Positions 1 to 9,413 of a DNA stretch of 64,000 nucleotides are shown here, piece by piece (the first letter of the stretch is position 1; every line of letters begins with the position of its first letter). The stretch lies in the NCBI RefSeq assembly GCF_021531975.1, contig NZ_JAFBIY010000006.1, positions 124,001 through 188,000 of the forward strand. Direction: 5' to 3'. The DNA comes from Faecalicatena contorta (GTDB taxonomy: Bacteria; Bacillota; Clostridia; Lachnospirales; Lachnospiraceae). The position numbers and the translations under genes are program-made. The notes under the pieces were generated by a model, which worked only from the letters and a program-made list of their open reading frames with translations, did not search any database and was not told the DNA's origin.

Positions 1-1693
1 CAAGCTCTTCTACCAGTTTCTTCAGTGCATTAACTGCCTCATCTGGTAACTTGTCGTATCCGTCTTTTGCTACTGCAAAGTTTTCTACTTCGTTTACACG
101 ATCCTGCATACGAGCTTTTAACTGAGCCTTGTAGTCTGCATCATCAAGATCCGGGATGAATCCTTCCCAATCCATGATCTCGATATCAGAGAATGGTCCC
201 CACTGATGGAAATCTGCTCTCTTCTCTACAATTGCTTCCAGAACACCAAGTGTATCTTTTGGCTGAACCTTCTTGCCCATGAAATCACCGGTATTAACGA
301 TATAGCAATCTACGTTCTTTTCTTCAACTAACTTTTTGAACTTCTCATAATCGTTAGCAAGTGGATATGTTCTGAATGGATTAGCATATGGTACAACAAC
401 AAGCTTGTTCGGGTCAACGCCAGGTGCGAGTCTCTCTGCAGAAGAACGTTTGGTAGCAAGTGTTGCTCCCATTACGGATGCAAGTGCAGCACCTTTCAGT
501 TTTACTACCGGCGGAATTGTCGGGTCTTTCATAATCCAGAAAATAGCATTTACTGGTGCTTCAATCTTATCTACACGGTTTGGTGACCATAATTTAGACT
601 TGATCGCACGTCCATTACCATTTCTGATATCTTCTGTTACTAACTGAACCTTACCTTCATCATCTAAAGTAGCTGAACAGTTCTGTGCTGTCAGAAGATA
701 TTTGTTATCCGGACATCCTGTCGGATAGTCTGCTGTCTTATCAAAATAAGTAGGCTCAATTGCGATAGATGAACATGTATCTGTGTTGATAATGAACGCA
801 TCATCGTGAAGAACCTTGATCTCATATTTTCCGCCATGTTTTGCATGTGTAAGTGTGGACTTACCGGATCCTGACAGACCATATACAGATGCAACGTATT
901 TAGATCCATCTGGAAGTAAATACTCTTTCTGTCCACCATGGCAGGAAGCATATCCGTTACGGTTAGCGATTGCCCATACCATAGTCAGAGTACCTTTCTT
1001 ATGCTCACCAAAATATCTCATACCAAGGATACATGCACAGTTTGTCTCTGTATTAAAGTAGCACAGAGTCTTCTTTGCAGGATCACTTAAGCAGTCAAAG
1101 CTTACGCCCGGAGCTTCTTCCGGAATCCACTGTGGATCGGAGAAAATATAGATATCAGCTTCTTTTCCATCCCCAACTGGTTTGGATTCTTTGTACATCT
1201 TCACATATTCATCAGACATGTACTGGAAGTTCAGCATCCAGTTATACATGATATTCTCTTCGCCTTCTGGAATCAGCAGATGACACTTAACCATAAATTC
1301 CGGATCAAGTCCTGCAAATACAGTTGCATGATACATCTTTTTATAGCGTGATTTGTAAACAGCATCCATTGCAACCTTATCCAGTGCCTCACAGTCTACT
1401 CCCGGCTCTCCTGCGATACGACGTGCTGTTGCGTAACGACCTGTGATTGCTCCATCGTTAAATAACAGAACTTTCGCATCTTTATCAAGTCCGAACTCTT
1501 CTCCTCTATATACAGGCATATCTGTAACGATTGTTCCCGGTGAATTCTTTGCAAGATTGTATGCCTCTTTTAATGTCTCAACCTTAACTACATTATTTCC
1601 ATAAAATGCCGCCTCAATAATAGCTCTGGTTTTTGAAAATCCTGGTTTGCCTTTTCCAATTTCTTCAATTGGATAGTATGCTTTTGTTGCCAT
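1..1693 (-). CDS. pckA: Phosphoenolpyruvate carboxykinase (ATP), 3' end outside window
   Basis: ATP-dependent PEP carboxykinase interconverts oxaloacetate + ATP and PEP + CO2 + ADP in the cytosol. In anaerobes it often runs in the PEP-carboxylating direction. The frame is open from an ATG at 1693 (MATKAYYPIEEIG) to the window edge, so the C-terminus is missing: 564 codons are present. Residues 272-281 read GLSGSGKSTL, the kinase-1a P-loop of this family, followed by the metal/nucleotide region KVLHDDAFI. An AAGGAGG lies 11 nt before the start, and a strong promoter (TTGACT, 17 nt, GATAAT) lies at 1730-1758. The gene stands alone. Family assignment is secure; the preferred direction in vivo is not shown by sequence. 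Confidence 0.95.
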   Translation of the reverse strand, partial: MATKAYYPIEEIGKGKPGFSKTRAIIEAAFYGNNVVKVETLKEAYNLAKNSPGTIVTDMPVYRGEEFGLDKDAKVLLFNDGAITGRYATARRIAGEPGVDCEALDKVAMDAVYKSRYKKMYHATVFAGLDPEFMVKCHLLIPEGEENIMYNWMLNFQYMSDEYVKMYKESKPVGDGKEADIYIFSDPQWIPEEAPGVSFDCLSDPAKKTLCYFNTETNCACILGMRYFGEHKKGTLTMVWAIANRNGYASCHGGQKEYLLPDGSKYVASVYGLSGSGKSTLTHAKHGGKYEIKVLHDDAFIINTDTCSSIAIEPTYFDKTADYPTGCPDNKYLLTAQNCSATLDDEGKVQLVTEDIRNGNGRAIKSKLWSPNRVDKIEAPVNAIFWIMKDPTIPPVVKLKGAALASVMGATLATKRSSAERLAPGVDPNKLVVVPYANPFRTYPLANDYEKFKKLVEEKNVDCYIVNTGDFMGKKVQPKDTLGVLEAIVEKRADFHQWGPFSDIEIMDWEGFIPDLDDADYKAQLKARMQDRVNEVENFAVAKDGYDKLPDEAVNALKKLVEEL

Positions 1694-1729
1694 ATCCTAT
1701 TTTTCCTCCTTAAAATCCAAATTTGGTTT

Positions 1730-1758
1730 ATTATCTCATTTTTCCCAGGAAAAGTCAA
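1730..1758 (-). promoter_or_regulatory. pckA promoter
   Basis: On the minus strand a -35 TTGACT (1758-1753) and -10 GATAAT (1735-1730) are separated by 17 nt, about 37 nt before the start codon. This is a near-consensus vegetative promoter. Confidence 0.75.
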
Positions 1759-1846
1759 TAGTTTAACAATGTTTTTACGAAAGTTTTTGGCTCGTATTAT
1801 TCATTTATTTTTTTATTATTGTATTAAATTGTTTTATTAATTACAA

Positions 1847-1880
1847 AAAATGCAAGATTTTCTTTCAAATCTTGCATTTT
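1847..1880 (-). terminator. Rho-independent terminator of the leuCD-thrC operon
   Basis: A 14-bp perfect stem (1847-1860 with 1867-1880) with a 6-nt loop sits just past the stop of the 115-aa gene at 1893. A T-rich tract follows on the minus strand. Confidence 0.8.
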
Positions 1881-1892
1881 ATAATTATTTTA

Positions 1893-2240
1893 TTAAATTC
1901 CGAAATATTTTTGATTACATTTGCGTACCCGTATGATAAAAAACACAAGTGCGACAAAGAAGAGGATCAGCATAACCGTAAACAGCTTATCCGCTCCACC
2001 TACATACGTATTATAGAGATCTGAGACACCGTAAAGCGTTGTCGAAAGCCCCAGTACCAGAAGAGGAAGCGATGCCTCTTTGCAGTACGCATCAAGATCC
2101 TTACATTTTTTCACATCAACGTCCTTCGGGAGCAGGATTGTTCGATTGACTTTCTTTTTTGTTTTTATCATAACATATCCATACAGGCAATATAATCCGC
2201 AGGCTACGGCGAAGATCCCAAAGATTCCTTCTATATTCAT
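1893..2240 (-). CDS. Small membrane protein of unknown function
   Basis: A 115-aa protein that I do not recognise by name. It has three apparent membrane segments: about residues 4-24, 55-75 and 85-105. A charged loop after the first (KTKKKVNR, then a KDVDVKKCKDLDAYCKEA stretch) and a basic tail (RVRKCNQKY) suggest a small integral membrane protein of the kind found across Clostridia. It lies 15 bp behind thrC on the same strand and ahead of the operon terminator, so it is cotranscribed with leuCD-thrC. A link to amino acid metabolism is only a context guess. Confidence 0.75.
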   Translation of the reverse strand: MNIEGIFGIFAVACGLYCLYGYVMIKTKKKVNRTILLPKDVDVKKCKDLDAYCKEASLPLLVLGLSTTLYGVSDLYNTYVGGADKLFTVMLILFFVALVFFIIRVRKCNQKYFGI

Positions 2241-2255
2241 ATGCGTTCACACCTC

Positions 2256-3743
2256 TTATACTTCTAATATAGCTCTTACCGTTTCTTCCATCTTGTCAAC
2301 ATCACATTCGATATCATGCAATACTTTTGCATCCAGAATATCCCGGATCGCCTGCGGCATTTCAACACCTGACACTTCCTTAAGTTTTTCAAGAAGTGTA
2401 AGCTCGTCGCCTTCTGCATTCTTTTCATCTACAGCACGCATTACACTCTTAACAAACTTATATGGGCTTGCCGTAGAGGCAATGACACATTTCTTATCAT
2501 CCTTTGTATTCTTTCGATATTCATCACAGACATGAGACGCAACAGCAGTATGTGTATCAATCACGTATCCCGTTCTGTTGTATAATGTGCGGATACTATC
2601 CAGAGTTTCCTTCTCTGTCGCATATCCCGCCGCAAAATCAGAAAGCTTTTCTTTCATCTCCGGCGTTATTGTATAGCTTCCGCCATTTTTCAGCTCTTCC
2701 ATAAACGCTCTGGTCTGCTCACAATCTTCTCCTGTAATCAGGTAGATCAGACGTTCCAGATTGCTGGAAATAAGAATATCCATAGACGGTGATGTTGTCA
2801 GCATAAACTCTCGATTCCTGTCATATGTACCAGTCTGAAAGAAATCAAACAGAACCTTATTCTCATTGGAAGCACAGATCAGTTTATCAATCGGAGTACC
2901 CATCTGTTTTGCATAGTAAGCAGCCAGAATATTTCCAAAGTTTCCGGTAGGAACTACTACATTAATCTTCTCACCTTCCGCTACTTCATCATTTGCCAGA
3001 AGTTTTGCATACGCATACACATAATACGCAACCTGCGGCACAAGTCTTCCTATGTTAATAGAATTCGCAGAAGAAAACTGATAACCTTTTGCAGCCAGAT
3101 CCTCCGCCAGCTTCTTATCTTCAAACATTGCCTTCACACCACTTTGCGCATTGTCAAAATTACCATGGATCGCAACGACATCTACATTACTGCCCTTCTG
3201 TGTTATCATCTGCAATTCCTGCACCTTACTGACACCATTCTTTGGATAAAATACAATGATCTTTGTTCCCTCAACGTCCGCAAAACCTGCCATTGCAGCT
3301 TTTCCTGTATCTCCGGATGTCGCTGTCAGGATTACAATCTCATTTTTTACATTATTTTTCTTTGCTGATGTCGTCAAAAGATGTGGCAAAATAGAGAGCG
3401 CCATATCCTTAAATGCAATAGTTGCTCCGTGGAACAGTTCCAGATAATAATCATCATCCACCTTTACAAGCGGCGCGATCTCTTCTGTATCAAACTTACT
3501 GTCATACGCTTTTTCGATACAGGCTTTCAGTTCTTCCTCTGTAAAGTCTGTCAGAAACTGTTTCATAACAGTATATGCTGTCTCCTGATAGCTCATATCC
3601 TTTAGTTCCTTCATAGAAACATCCAGTTTTGGAATACAATCCGGTACAAACAGACCGCCATCCGGAGCAAGTCCGGTAAGAATCGCCTGTGAAGCTGTTA
3701 CTTTCACATCAGAGTTTCTTGTGCTTTTGTAATGTAGATTCAT
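2256..3743 (-). CDS. thrC: Threonine synthase
   Basis: A PLP enzyme that converts O-phosphohomoserine to threonine, the last step of threonine synthesis. The protein has 495 aa from the ATG at 3743 (MNLHYKSTRNSDV). It carries the N-terminal substrate region, the PLP-lysine motif HGATIAFKDMALS and the glycine-rich phosphate-binding VPTGNFGN, which is the usual fold-type II layout and size. I chose the ATG at 3743 over the GTG three codons upstream because AAGGG lies 8 nt before it, while the GTG overlaps that ribosome site. The stop is 15 bp before the small membrane gene and leuD ends 21 bp upstream, so leuC, leuD and thrC form one operon of branched-chain and threonine synthesis. Confidence 0.95.
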   Translation of the reverse strand: MNLHYKSTRNSDVKVTASQAILTGLAPDGGLFVPDCIPKLDVSMKELKDMSYQETAYTVMKQFLTDFTEEELKACIEKAYDSKFDTEEIAPLVKVDDDYYLELFHGATIAFKDMALSILPHLLTTSAKKNNVKNEIVILTATSGDTGKAAMAGFADVEGTKIIVFYPKNGVSKVQELQMITQKGSNVDVVAIHGNFDNAQSGVKAMFEDKKLAEDLAAKGYQFSSANSINIGRLVPQVAYYVYAYAKLLANDEVAEGEKINVVVPTGNFGNILAAYYAKQMGTPIDKLICASNENKVLFDFFQTGTYDRNREFMLTTSPSMDILISSNLERLIYLITGEDCEQTRAFMEELKNGGSYTITPEMKEKLSDFAAGYATEKETLDSIRTLYNRTGYVIDTHTAVASHVCDEYRKNTKDDKKCVIASTASPYKFVKSVMRAVDEKNAEGDELTLLEKLKEVSGVEMPQAIRDILDAKVLHDIECDVDKMEETVRAILEV

Positions 3744-3764
3744 TTTTTTCACCCTTTATTTTTC

Positions 3765-4253
3765 TTATTTTTTGCTATTCGTATATTTTACAAGACCGCC
3801 TGCCGCAATCAGCTTCTGCATAAATTCCGGGAACGGCTGTCCCTGAAACTCAGTTCCCTTTGTACGATTGTAGATTTTTCCACTGTCAAAATCTACTTCT
3901 ACCTCATCGCCGGCTTCAATCCCTCTTGCAGCCTCCGGACACTCAATGATCGGAAGACCGATATTGATCGCGTTACGATAAAAAATTCTAGCAAACGTCT
4001 CAGCGATCACACAGCTGACACCTGCTGTCTTTAAGCAGAGCGGTGCATGCTCTCTGGAAGATCCGCATCCAAAATTCTTATTGGCAACAATCAGATCGCC
4101 CGGCTGTACTTTCTTCACAAAATCCGGATCAATATCAACCATAGCATGACTCGCCAACTCCTGTGCATCGAAGGAATTCAGGTATCTTGCCGGAATGATA
4201 ACATCCGTGTCTACATTGTCTCCGTATTTAAATACATGTCCTAATGCTTTCAT
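3765..4253 (-). CDS. leuD: 3-isopropylmalate dehydratase small subunit
   Basis: Small subunit of isopropylmalate isomerase, which with LeuC converts 2- to 3-isopropylmalate in leucine synthesis. The 162 aa match the short HacB/LeuD2 type. Conserved stretches are [10 protein letters not shown] near the N-terminus and the swivel-domain loop [12 protein letters not shown], which reaches into the LeuC active site. The start ATG shares one base with the leuC stop (TAATG), implying translational coupling of the two subunits in equal amounts. Confidence 0.95.
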   Translation of the reverse strand: MKALGHVFKYGDNVDTDVIIPARYLNSFDAQELASHAMVDIDPDFVKKVQPGDLIVANKNFGCGSSREHAPLCLKTAGVSCVIAETFARIFYRNAINIGLPIIECPEAARGIEAGDEVEVDFDSGKIYNRTKGTEFQGQPFPEFMQKLIAAGGLVKYTNSKK

Positions 4254-5527
4254 TATCTGTCACCTACTTTCTCTGGATTTGCAATACATCCTGCAATTGC
4301 ACTTGCTGCTGCCACTTCCGGTGAAGCAAGATAAATAAGTGAATCTACATGTCCCATTCTTCCTACAAAGTTACGATTTGTTGTAGATACACATTTTTCT
4401 CCGGCTGCCATAACACCCATATGTCCTCCCATACACGGTCCACAGCTTGGGGTATTTACTGCGCAGCCAGCATCTACAAAAATGTCCAGAAGACCTTCTT
4501 TGATACACTGCTTGTAAATCTTCTGTGTTGCAGGTACTACCATAACGCGTACATCCGGATGCACCGTATGGCCTTTCAGAATCGCTGCTGCCTTTCTCAT
4601 ATCCTCCATACGTCCATTCGTGCAGGATCCAATAACTACCTGATCGATCTTAATCGGCTCCATCGCCTCAATCTCATCAATTGTCTTTGCATTGCCCGGA
4701 AGATGTGGGAATGCAACTGTAGGGCGGACTTCCGCAAGATTAATCTCAACCACTTCATCATACTGCGCATCTGCATCTGCTTCGTAAACTTTATACTCTT
4801 TTGTTGTATGTTCTTTCAGATATGCCTCTGTCTTTTCATCAACCGGGAAAATTCCGTTCTTGGCACCCGCTTCAATTGCCATATTTGCCATTGTAAAACG
4901 ATCATCCATAGACAGATTTGCAATGCCGTCGCCTGTAAATTCCATTGATTTGTACAGTGCTCCGTCAACACCGATCTTTCCGATGATATGAATGATCACA
5001 TCCTTACCACTTACATAAGGTCCCGGCTTTCCTGTCAATACAAATTTAATCGCACTTGGAACTTTAAACCAGAGTTCTCCTGTTGCCATACCTGTTGCAA
5101 TATCAGTTGTTCCTACACCTGTGGAAAATGCTCCCAACGCTCCATATGTACATGTATGTGAATCCGCGCCAATGATACATTCTCCGGCTGCCACTACTCC
5201 CGCTTCTGGAAGAATCGCATGTTCTACACCGGATTTTCCCTGTTCGAAATACCACTTAAGTCCCTGTTCTTTCGCAAACTCACGAATTGCTTTTGAGTTC
5301 TCTGCGGACTTGATGTCCTTATTCGGAGTAAAATGATCCGGTACAAAAACCACTTTATCCTTATCAAATACTGTATCTGACATCTGTTTTAATATTGGCA
5401 GTGCCATCGGTCCGGTAATATCATTTGCCATTACCACATCTAATTTCGCTTCGATCAACTGACCTGCTTCCACAGACTCTAAGCCCGCATGAGCTGCCAG
5501 TATCTTCTGCGTCATTGTCATTCCCAT
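4253..5527 (-). CDS. leuC: 3-isopropylmalate dehydratase large subunit
   Basis: The aconitase-like [4Fe-4S] subunit of isopropylmalate isomerase, 424 aa, the size of the LeuC2/archaeal-type enzyme. The cluster cysteines are visible in IGSCTNGR and in [17 protein letters not shown], and [15 protein letters not shown] holds the third. The open frame runs 41 codons further upstream, but AGGAGG at 7 nt before the ATG at 5527 ([11 protein letters not shown]) and family alignment fix the start there. It begins only 50 bp after the stop of a surface-protein gene with no clear promoter between, so part of its transcription may come from upstream. Confidence 0.95.
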   Translation of the reverse strand: MGMTMTQKILAAHAGLESVEAGQLIEAKLDVVMANDITGPMALPILKQMSDTVFDKDKVVFVPDHFTPNKDIKSAENSKAIREFAKEQGLKWYFEQGKSGVEHAILPEAGVVAAGECIIGADSHTCTYGALGAFSTGVGTTDIATGMATGELWFKVPSAIKFVLTGKPGPYVSGKDVIIHIIGKIGVDGALYKSMEFTGDGIANLSMDDRFTMANMAIEAGAKNGIFPVDEKTEAYLKEHTTKEYKVYEADADAQYDEVVEINLAEVRPTVAFPHLPGNAKTIDEIEAMEPIKIDQVVIGSCTNGRMEDMRKAAAILKGHTVHPDVRVMVVPATQKIYKQCIKEGLLDIFVDAGCAVNTPSCGPCMGGHMGVMAAGEKCVSTTNRNFVGRMGHVDSLIYLASPEVAAASAIAGCIANPEKVGDR

Positions 5528-5577
5528 TACGAACAACCTCCTATTCTTCTTCGTTAGCAATCGGCAGGCGCTACCTT

Positions 5578-7092
5578 CTAACGGTCTTTCGCCCGTCGCC
5601 ATGCGTCCATTGTAACACAGGTAATTATTGCGACGCAAGAAAGAATCCATAATACTGCCACAGGCACTGTATTTTGTGAATCTCCGGTCTTTACGGAGGC
5701 CGCTTTCACAGAAACAGGATTTTGCTGAGGCATCGGTGCTTCAGGCTTAAGTGTCTCAGGCGTCACTTCTTCCGGTTCTTTCTCCGGTTCCTCTTTGACG
5801 GTCACTTTTTCCCAGTCTTCTTTTTCCTGTGCATTATCAGAACGCACGATGACCTGATTCTCCACTTCTTTTCCGATCACTGCCGCATCTGTGATCGCCA
5901 CCTGATATTCCACCGTATACTTTTTTCCTGTTTCAATCCCCTGCAGAAATTCTCCAGCTTCTATCGTATAACTGTTTCCCTTGACTGTGATAACTGCATC
6001 AGAAATGATGCTTTGATTTTCATCCAGAAGAACGATTGAATTTTTCTGAAGTTTCACTCCTTCTGTAAGAATAGTGTCTGTAATTACTACATTTTTGGCC
6101 ACGGCCTTTTCTATCTGCTGCGTGACATCCATTGTATAAGTAATAATGTCTCCCAATCTGTATTCCTTTCCGGTCTTGTCTGCAAACTTATCTACCAGTA
6201 GTTCCGGTTTCGGAAGCCAGTTTACCTGCAAAGAAGCGGGTGTCGTCTTCTTTACTTCCAGATAGCCCATGCCCAGATGTTGTCCCTCTGCTCCTGTACT
6301 TATTACAAAGGAATCCCATCCCTGTTGTACAGCACCGTAAAGATTTGTTCTGCTTAAGTTCTCTCCATTATATAATGCTACATCTGCACACAAATAGAAA
6401 ACATCATTCCCCCAGACTTTTCCCCGCGTCTGCTCTCTGGTGCCTTTCGTCTTATTTACCAGTACGACTCCTTCCGGAAGTTCTATTTCCACATAGTTTC
6501 TGCTGTCTCCTGTACATAAGATTTCTTCTGTACGCTGCACCTTTTCCTCTTCATCAAAATATGCTGTTACATCCGTCTTTGAAAAGCTGATTTCCGGTTC
6601 AACCGGATCCGGGAATGTACGAATATAACCCACACTCTCTCTGACAGTCTGCTTCATCTGTTCACTGAGACCCTTAAATGCGTCGCTGCTCTCACTGCAA
6701 TTATCATATACATATGCAAGAATACAATGACTCAGGCAATAGGCATCTGCATCCTTTTTCCAGCTCTCCGGAATTCTTGGTTTTAAATACGCTTCATATC
6801 CCGGTGCCCCATACACGTAGTATAACGTTTTACTCAACAACTGGTTCTTATCCAAAAGCTGCGCAGTAAAGTTGCCCGTATGCGGTGACGCTTTATCCGG
6901 TTCCAGACAATACGACAACTTTCCATCCACATAATAATAAAATGTGGAATACTTTTCATAAAACACCTCCTCTCCTCTTTCCATATGCACCTCTTTTGCA
7001 TACACCTTTACTGTCATCAGACACAGAAGCACTGACACAAAAACAGGTAACAAAAACAGAAGCTGCACAAAACAACCCTTTCTTTTCTCCAT
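5578..7092 (-). CDS. Thioester-domain (TQXA-like) cell-surface protein with sortase-type tail
   Basis: A 504-aa secreted protein. A signal peptide (residues 1-33, basic start then a hydrophobic run ending VYA) is followed by a domain with [14 protein letters not shown] at about residues 60-75, which matches the cysteine half of the thioester adhesin domain. The second half of such domains normally carries a TQ pair; the equivalent stretch here seems to read [11 protein letters not shown], without the glutamine. One or two beta-sandwich repeats follow ([16 protein letters not shown] and the TYTMDVTQQ region, typical of isopeptide/DUF11-like stalks), then a Pro/Glu-rich wall-spanning stretch. 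The end is SVKTGDSQN, a membrane helix and RRAKDR, a clostridial sortase-type signal. Probably wall-anchored; ligand unknown. AAGGAG precedes the start. Confidence 0.75.
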   Translation of the reverse strand: MEKRKGCFVQLLFLLPVFVSVLLCLMTVKVYAKEVHMERGEEVFYEKYSTFYYYVDGKLSYCLEPDKASPHTGNFTAQLLDKNQLLSKTLYYVYGAPGYEAYLKPRIPESWKKDADAYCLSHCILAYVYDNCSESSDAFKGLSEQMKQTVRESVGYIRTFPDPVEPEISFSKTDVTAYFDEEEKVQRTEEILCTGDSRNYVEIELPEGVVLVNKTKGTREQTRGKVWGNDVFYLCADVALYNGENLSRTNLYGAVQQGWDSFVISTGAEGQHLGMGYLEVKKTTPASLQVNWLPKPELLVDKFADKTGKEYRLGDIITYTMDVTQQIEKAVAKNVVITDTILTEGVKLQKNSIVLLDENQSIISDAVITVKGNSYTIEAGEFLQGIETGKKYTVEYQVAITDAAVIGKEVENQVIVRSDNAQEKEDWEKVTVKEEPEKEPEEVTPETLKPEAPMPQQNPVSVKAASVKTGDSQNTVPVAVLWILSCVAIITCVTMDAWRRAKDR

Positions 7093-7397
7093 AATACGAC
7101 TCTCCTTTTTTTGAAATAAAACAACAGTTACGTTCTGCCCCTAAGCCTCCTTTCGTACCTTTTCTCGTTTTGGAAATCTGGGAAGAAACATTTTTCCCAT
7201 TTGGGGGAATTCCCCTGAATTTTGTTTTGAAACATAGAATTTCTTAGACGAGTGCTATTATCATAAATAGTTTTCCTGCGTTTGTCAATACATTTTTCAG
7301 GCAACTTTTTTACAGGAAAAAAATCACAATATTTTCTTTCATTTTTACAATTCTCTATACAAATCTCATAAACTTTGACAAATTCTTAACATTTTCA
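7093..7397. other. Divergent intergenic region between surface protein and glnB
   Basis: About 300 bp of AT-rich sequence without a gene. It contains a perfect 12-bp palindrome GGGGAATTCCCC at 7204-7215, between the presumed promoter of the surface gene and that of glnB. I see no match to a named operator. The run from 7260 to 7400 is strongly A/T-rich. Confidence 0.5.
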
Positions 7398-7425
7398 TTT
7401 ACAAACGTTCTCATCTGTGTATAAT
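7398..7425 (+). promoter_or_regulatory. glnB-amt promoter
   Basis: -35 TTTACA (7398-7403) and a consensus -10 TATAAT (7420-7425) with a 16-nt spacer. The predicted start near 7432 places the leader hairpin at 7441 almost at the transcript 5' end. Confidence 0.75.
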
Positions 7426-7440
7426 AAATGACATCAAAAC

Positions 7441-7478
7441 GAGGGTGTTTTCTTGAAACGGAAAACATCCTCTTTTTT
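7441..7478 (+). terminator. Leader terminator/attenuator ahead of glnB
   Basis: A 12-bp stem with one G-U pair (GAGGGTGTTTTC with GAAAACATCCTC) is followed directly by seven T. It lies between the promoter and the glnB start, and no upstream gene on this strand needs a terminator. The natural reading is conditional attenuation of the nitrogen operon. Confidence 0.7.
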
Positions 7479-7511
7479 TATTTATTCTTAAGGAATGAGG
7501 AGGTAAATGCT

Positions 7512-7850
7512 ATGAAGAAACTTGAAATCATTATCCAGCCGGAAAAACTCGAGTCCCTGAAGAGCATCCTGGATGAAAATCATGTAAATGGTTTAATGAT
7601 TACAAATGTAATGGGATATGGTAACCAGAAAGGTCACAAAAAAGTATACCGCGGTGCAGAATACAACGTAAATCTGCTTCCGAAAGTAAAAGTCGAAACA
7701 GTAATCGAACCTGAAATCGCCGAAAAACTGATCGAAGATATAACATCTGAAATCCGCACCGGCACATATGGAGACGGAAAAATCTTCGTATATGAAGTTG
7801 AAGATGCTGTACGTATCCGTACCGGTGAACGTGGAGTTGATGCATTATAA
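7512..7850 (+). CDS. glnB: Nitrogen regulatory protein P-II
   Basis: A PII signal protein that senses ATP/ADP and 2-oxoglutarate and controls ammonium uptake by docking to the neighbouring Amt channel. The 112 aa are the normal length from the ATG at 7512, which follows GAGGAGG; an open frame reaching back to 7428 would run through the leader hairpin and is rejected. The T-loop QKGHKKVYRGAEY puts a tyrosine exactly at position 51, the uridylylation site of enteric GlnB, and the C-terminal signature TGxxGDGKIFV is present. The gene is 42 bp upstream of amt. Whether Tyr51 is modified here is unknown. Confidence 0.95.
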   Translation: MKKLEIIIQPEKLESLKSILDENHVNGLMITNVMGYGNQKGHKKVYRGAEYNVNLLPKVKVETVIEPEIAEKLIEDITSEIRTGTYGDGKIFVYEVEDAVRIRTGERGVDAL

Positions 7851-7892
7851 TTATTCTTTGATTCCAGAAACAGTTAACAAGGAGGTACTTTT

Positions 7893-9143
7893 ATGGATTT
7901 GACAACTTTAATTGAAAATGGAATGGATGTCGCAGAAGCATCCGGGCTTCTTATGAATATTATGTGGACAATGATAGGAGCGATCCTCGTATACTTTATG
8001 CAGGCTGGTTTCGCTATGTGTGAGGCTGGTTTTACGAGAGCCAAAAACACCGGAAATATCCTGATGAAAAATATGATGGACTTTGTTCTTGGAAGTTTAT
8101 TCTTCTTTGTCTTTGGTTTTGCGATCATGCATGGAACAGACTGGAATGGTATCATCGGTATCAAAGGATTTTTTAATCCATCTGTACTCGCAGATGCCGA
8201 TGGAATGGTCAATGGTCTTCCACTTGGCGTATTTATGATCTTCCATACTGTATTCTGTGCCACAGCAGCAACAATTGTATCCGGTTCTATGGCTGAGCGA
8301 ACCAAATTTGCAGCTTATCTCGCATACAGCGCAGCCATCAGCATCTTTATCTATCCTGTATCCGGTCACTGGATCTGGGGCGGCGGTTTCCTTTCACAGT
8401 TAGGTTTCCACGACTTTGCAGGATCTACAGCAGTACATATGGTCGGCGGTCTCTGCGCCTTAGTCGGAGCTAAGATACTTGGACCTCGTATCGGAAAATA
8501 CACCAAAGACGGAAAGGCACGGGCTATTCCTGGTCACAATCTTCCGATCGCTGCACTTGGTGTCTTCATTTTATGGTTCTGCTGGTTCGGATTCAACTGC
8601 GGATCAACTACAGCTGCATCAACAAGCCTCGGACACATTGCAATGACAACAAATCTTGCCGCTGCCGCTGCCACCTTACTGGCAATGATCGTAACATGGG
8701 TACGATATGGCAAACCTGATGTTTCCATGACTTTCAACGGCTCACTTGCCGGTCTTGTAGCAATCACTGCAGGCTGTGATGTCGTAAATGAATGGGAAGC
8801 AATTATCATCGGTGTGATCGCCGGAATCGTCGTTGTATTTTCAGTAGAAATATTTGACCAGAAAATCAAGATTGATGACCCGGTAGGTGCGATCAGCGTA
8901 CACGGTGTATGCGGTGCCCTTGGTACAATTCTGACAGGAGTCTTCGGAGACGGATGCTCATTCACAACACAGGTCATCGGTGTCGGTGCAACAGCAATCT
9001 ATGTACTTGTCATGGCATTTATCGTCTTCACGATCATCAACAAGACCATTGGTCTTCGCGTAACATCCGAAGAAGAAATCGATGGTCTCGATGTACACGA
9101 ACACGGCTCCAGCGCCTACGCAGACTTCAACTTTCGCATATAG
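7893..9143 (+). CDS. amt: Ammonium transporter (Amt family)
   Basis: A trimeric membrane channel/transporter for ammonium, 416 aa with about eleven hydrophobic segments. Family signatures include MQAGFAMCEAGFTRAKN near the N-terminus, the pore-region DFAGSTAVHMVGG with one of the twin histidines, and CGALGTILTGVFGDG with its partner histidine in SVHGVCGA. AAGGAGG lies 8 nt before the ATG. It pairs with glnB as in most bacteria, consistent with PII gating when nitrogen is abundant. Its TAG stop is the first base triplet of a palindromic region (9141-9209), probably its terminator. Confidence 0.95.
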   Translation: MDLTTLIENGMDVAEASGLLMNIMWTMIGAILVYFMQAGFAMCEAGFTRAKNTGNILMKNMMDFVLGSLFFFVFGFAIMHGTDWNGIIGIKGFFNPSVLADADGMVNGLPLGVFMIFHTVFCATAATIVSGSMAERTKFAAYLAYSAAISIFIYPVSGHWIWGGGFLSQLGFHDFAGSTAVHMVGGLCALVGAKILGPRIGKYTKDGKARAIPGHNLPIAALGVFILWFCWFGFNCGSTTAASTSLGHIAMTTNLAAAAATLLAMIVTWVRYGKPDVSMTFNGSLAGLVAITAGCDVVNEWEAIIIGVIAGIVVVFSVEIFDQKIKIDDPVGAISVHGVCGALGTILTGVFGDGCSFTTQVIGVGATAIYVLVMAFIVFTIINKTIGLRVTSEEEIDGLDVHEHGSSAYADFNFRI

Positions 9144-9152
9144 CCGGACGAG

Positions 9153-9209
9153 CAAAGTTAATGAAGTAGCAAGAATATGTTTACATATTCTCGCTACTGA
9201 ATAACTTTG
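9153..9209 (+). terminator. Long stem-loop after amt
   Basis: An interrupted inverted repeat pairs CAAAGTTA...AGAATATG (9153-9179) with CATATTCTCGC...AACTTTG (9184-9209), enclosing a tiny loop. No long T-run follows, so it may act as an mRNA-stabilising end rather than a strict terminator. Confidence 0.55.
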
Positions 9210-9214
9210 TGAGT

Positions 9215-9413
9215 GGCAACGAAACCGAAAGACCGGCAGGTCTTGAGGTTCTCGTCCGGCTATATCTGTATCGGCAACGAAACCGAAAGACCGGCAGGTC
9301 TTGAGGTTCTCGTCCGGCTATATCTGTATCGGCAACGAAACCGAAAGACCGACAGGTCTTGAGGTTCTCGTCCGGCTATACCTGTATCGGCAACGAAACC
9401 GAAAGACCGGCAG
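9215..9413. repeat. 58-bp tandem repeat, 3.4 copies
   Basis: Units begin with GGCAACGAAACCGAAAGAC at 9215, 9273, 9331 and 9389, spaced exactly 58 bp. The fourth is cut after 25 bp. Copies differ at single positions only (GACAGG for GGCAGG at about 9351, CCTG for TCTG at 9381). Each full unit ends with CTCGTCCGGCTA, the reverse complement of 9141-9152 at the amt stop, so the region can form alternative hairpins. Confidence 0.95.

Noticed and set aside
405-1061. Plus-strand and minus-strand ORFs within the first 1.7 kb
   Set aside because: They are shadows of the pckA gene, whose frame is continuous on the minus strand and carries the kinase-1a motif.
7204-7215. Palindrome GGGGAATTCCCC as an operator
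   Set aside because: It is perfect but short, single in the window and unlike any operator I can name; noted only in the intergenic entry.
7428-7511. N-terminal extension of GlnB from an upstream ATG
   Set aside because: It would run through a terminator hairpin and lacks a ribosome site; PII proteins start at MKKLE with Tyr at 51, as here from 7512.
9215-9413. CRISPR array
   Set aside because: The 58-bp units are head-to-tail without unique spacers, and no cas gene is present; it is a simple tandem repeat.
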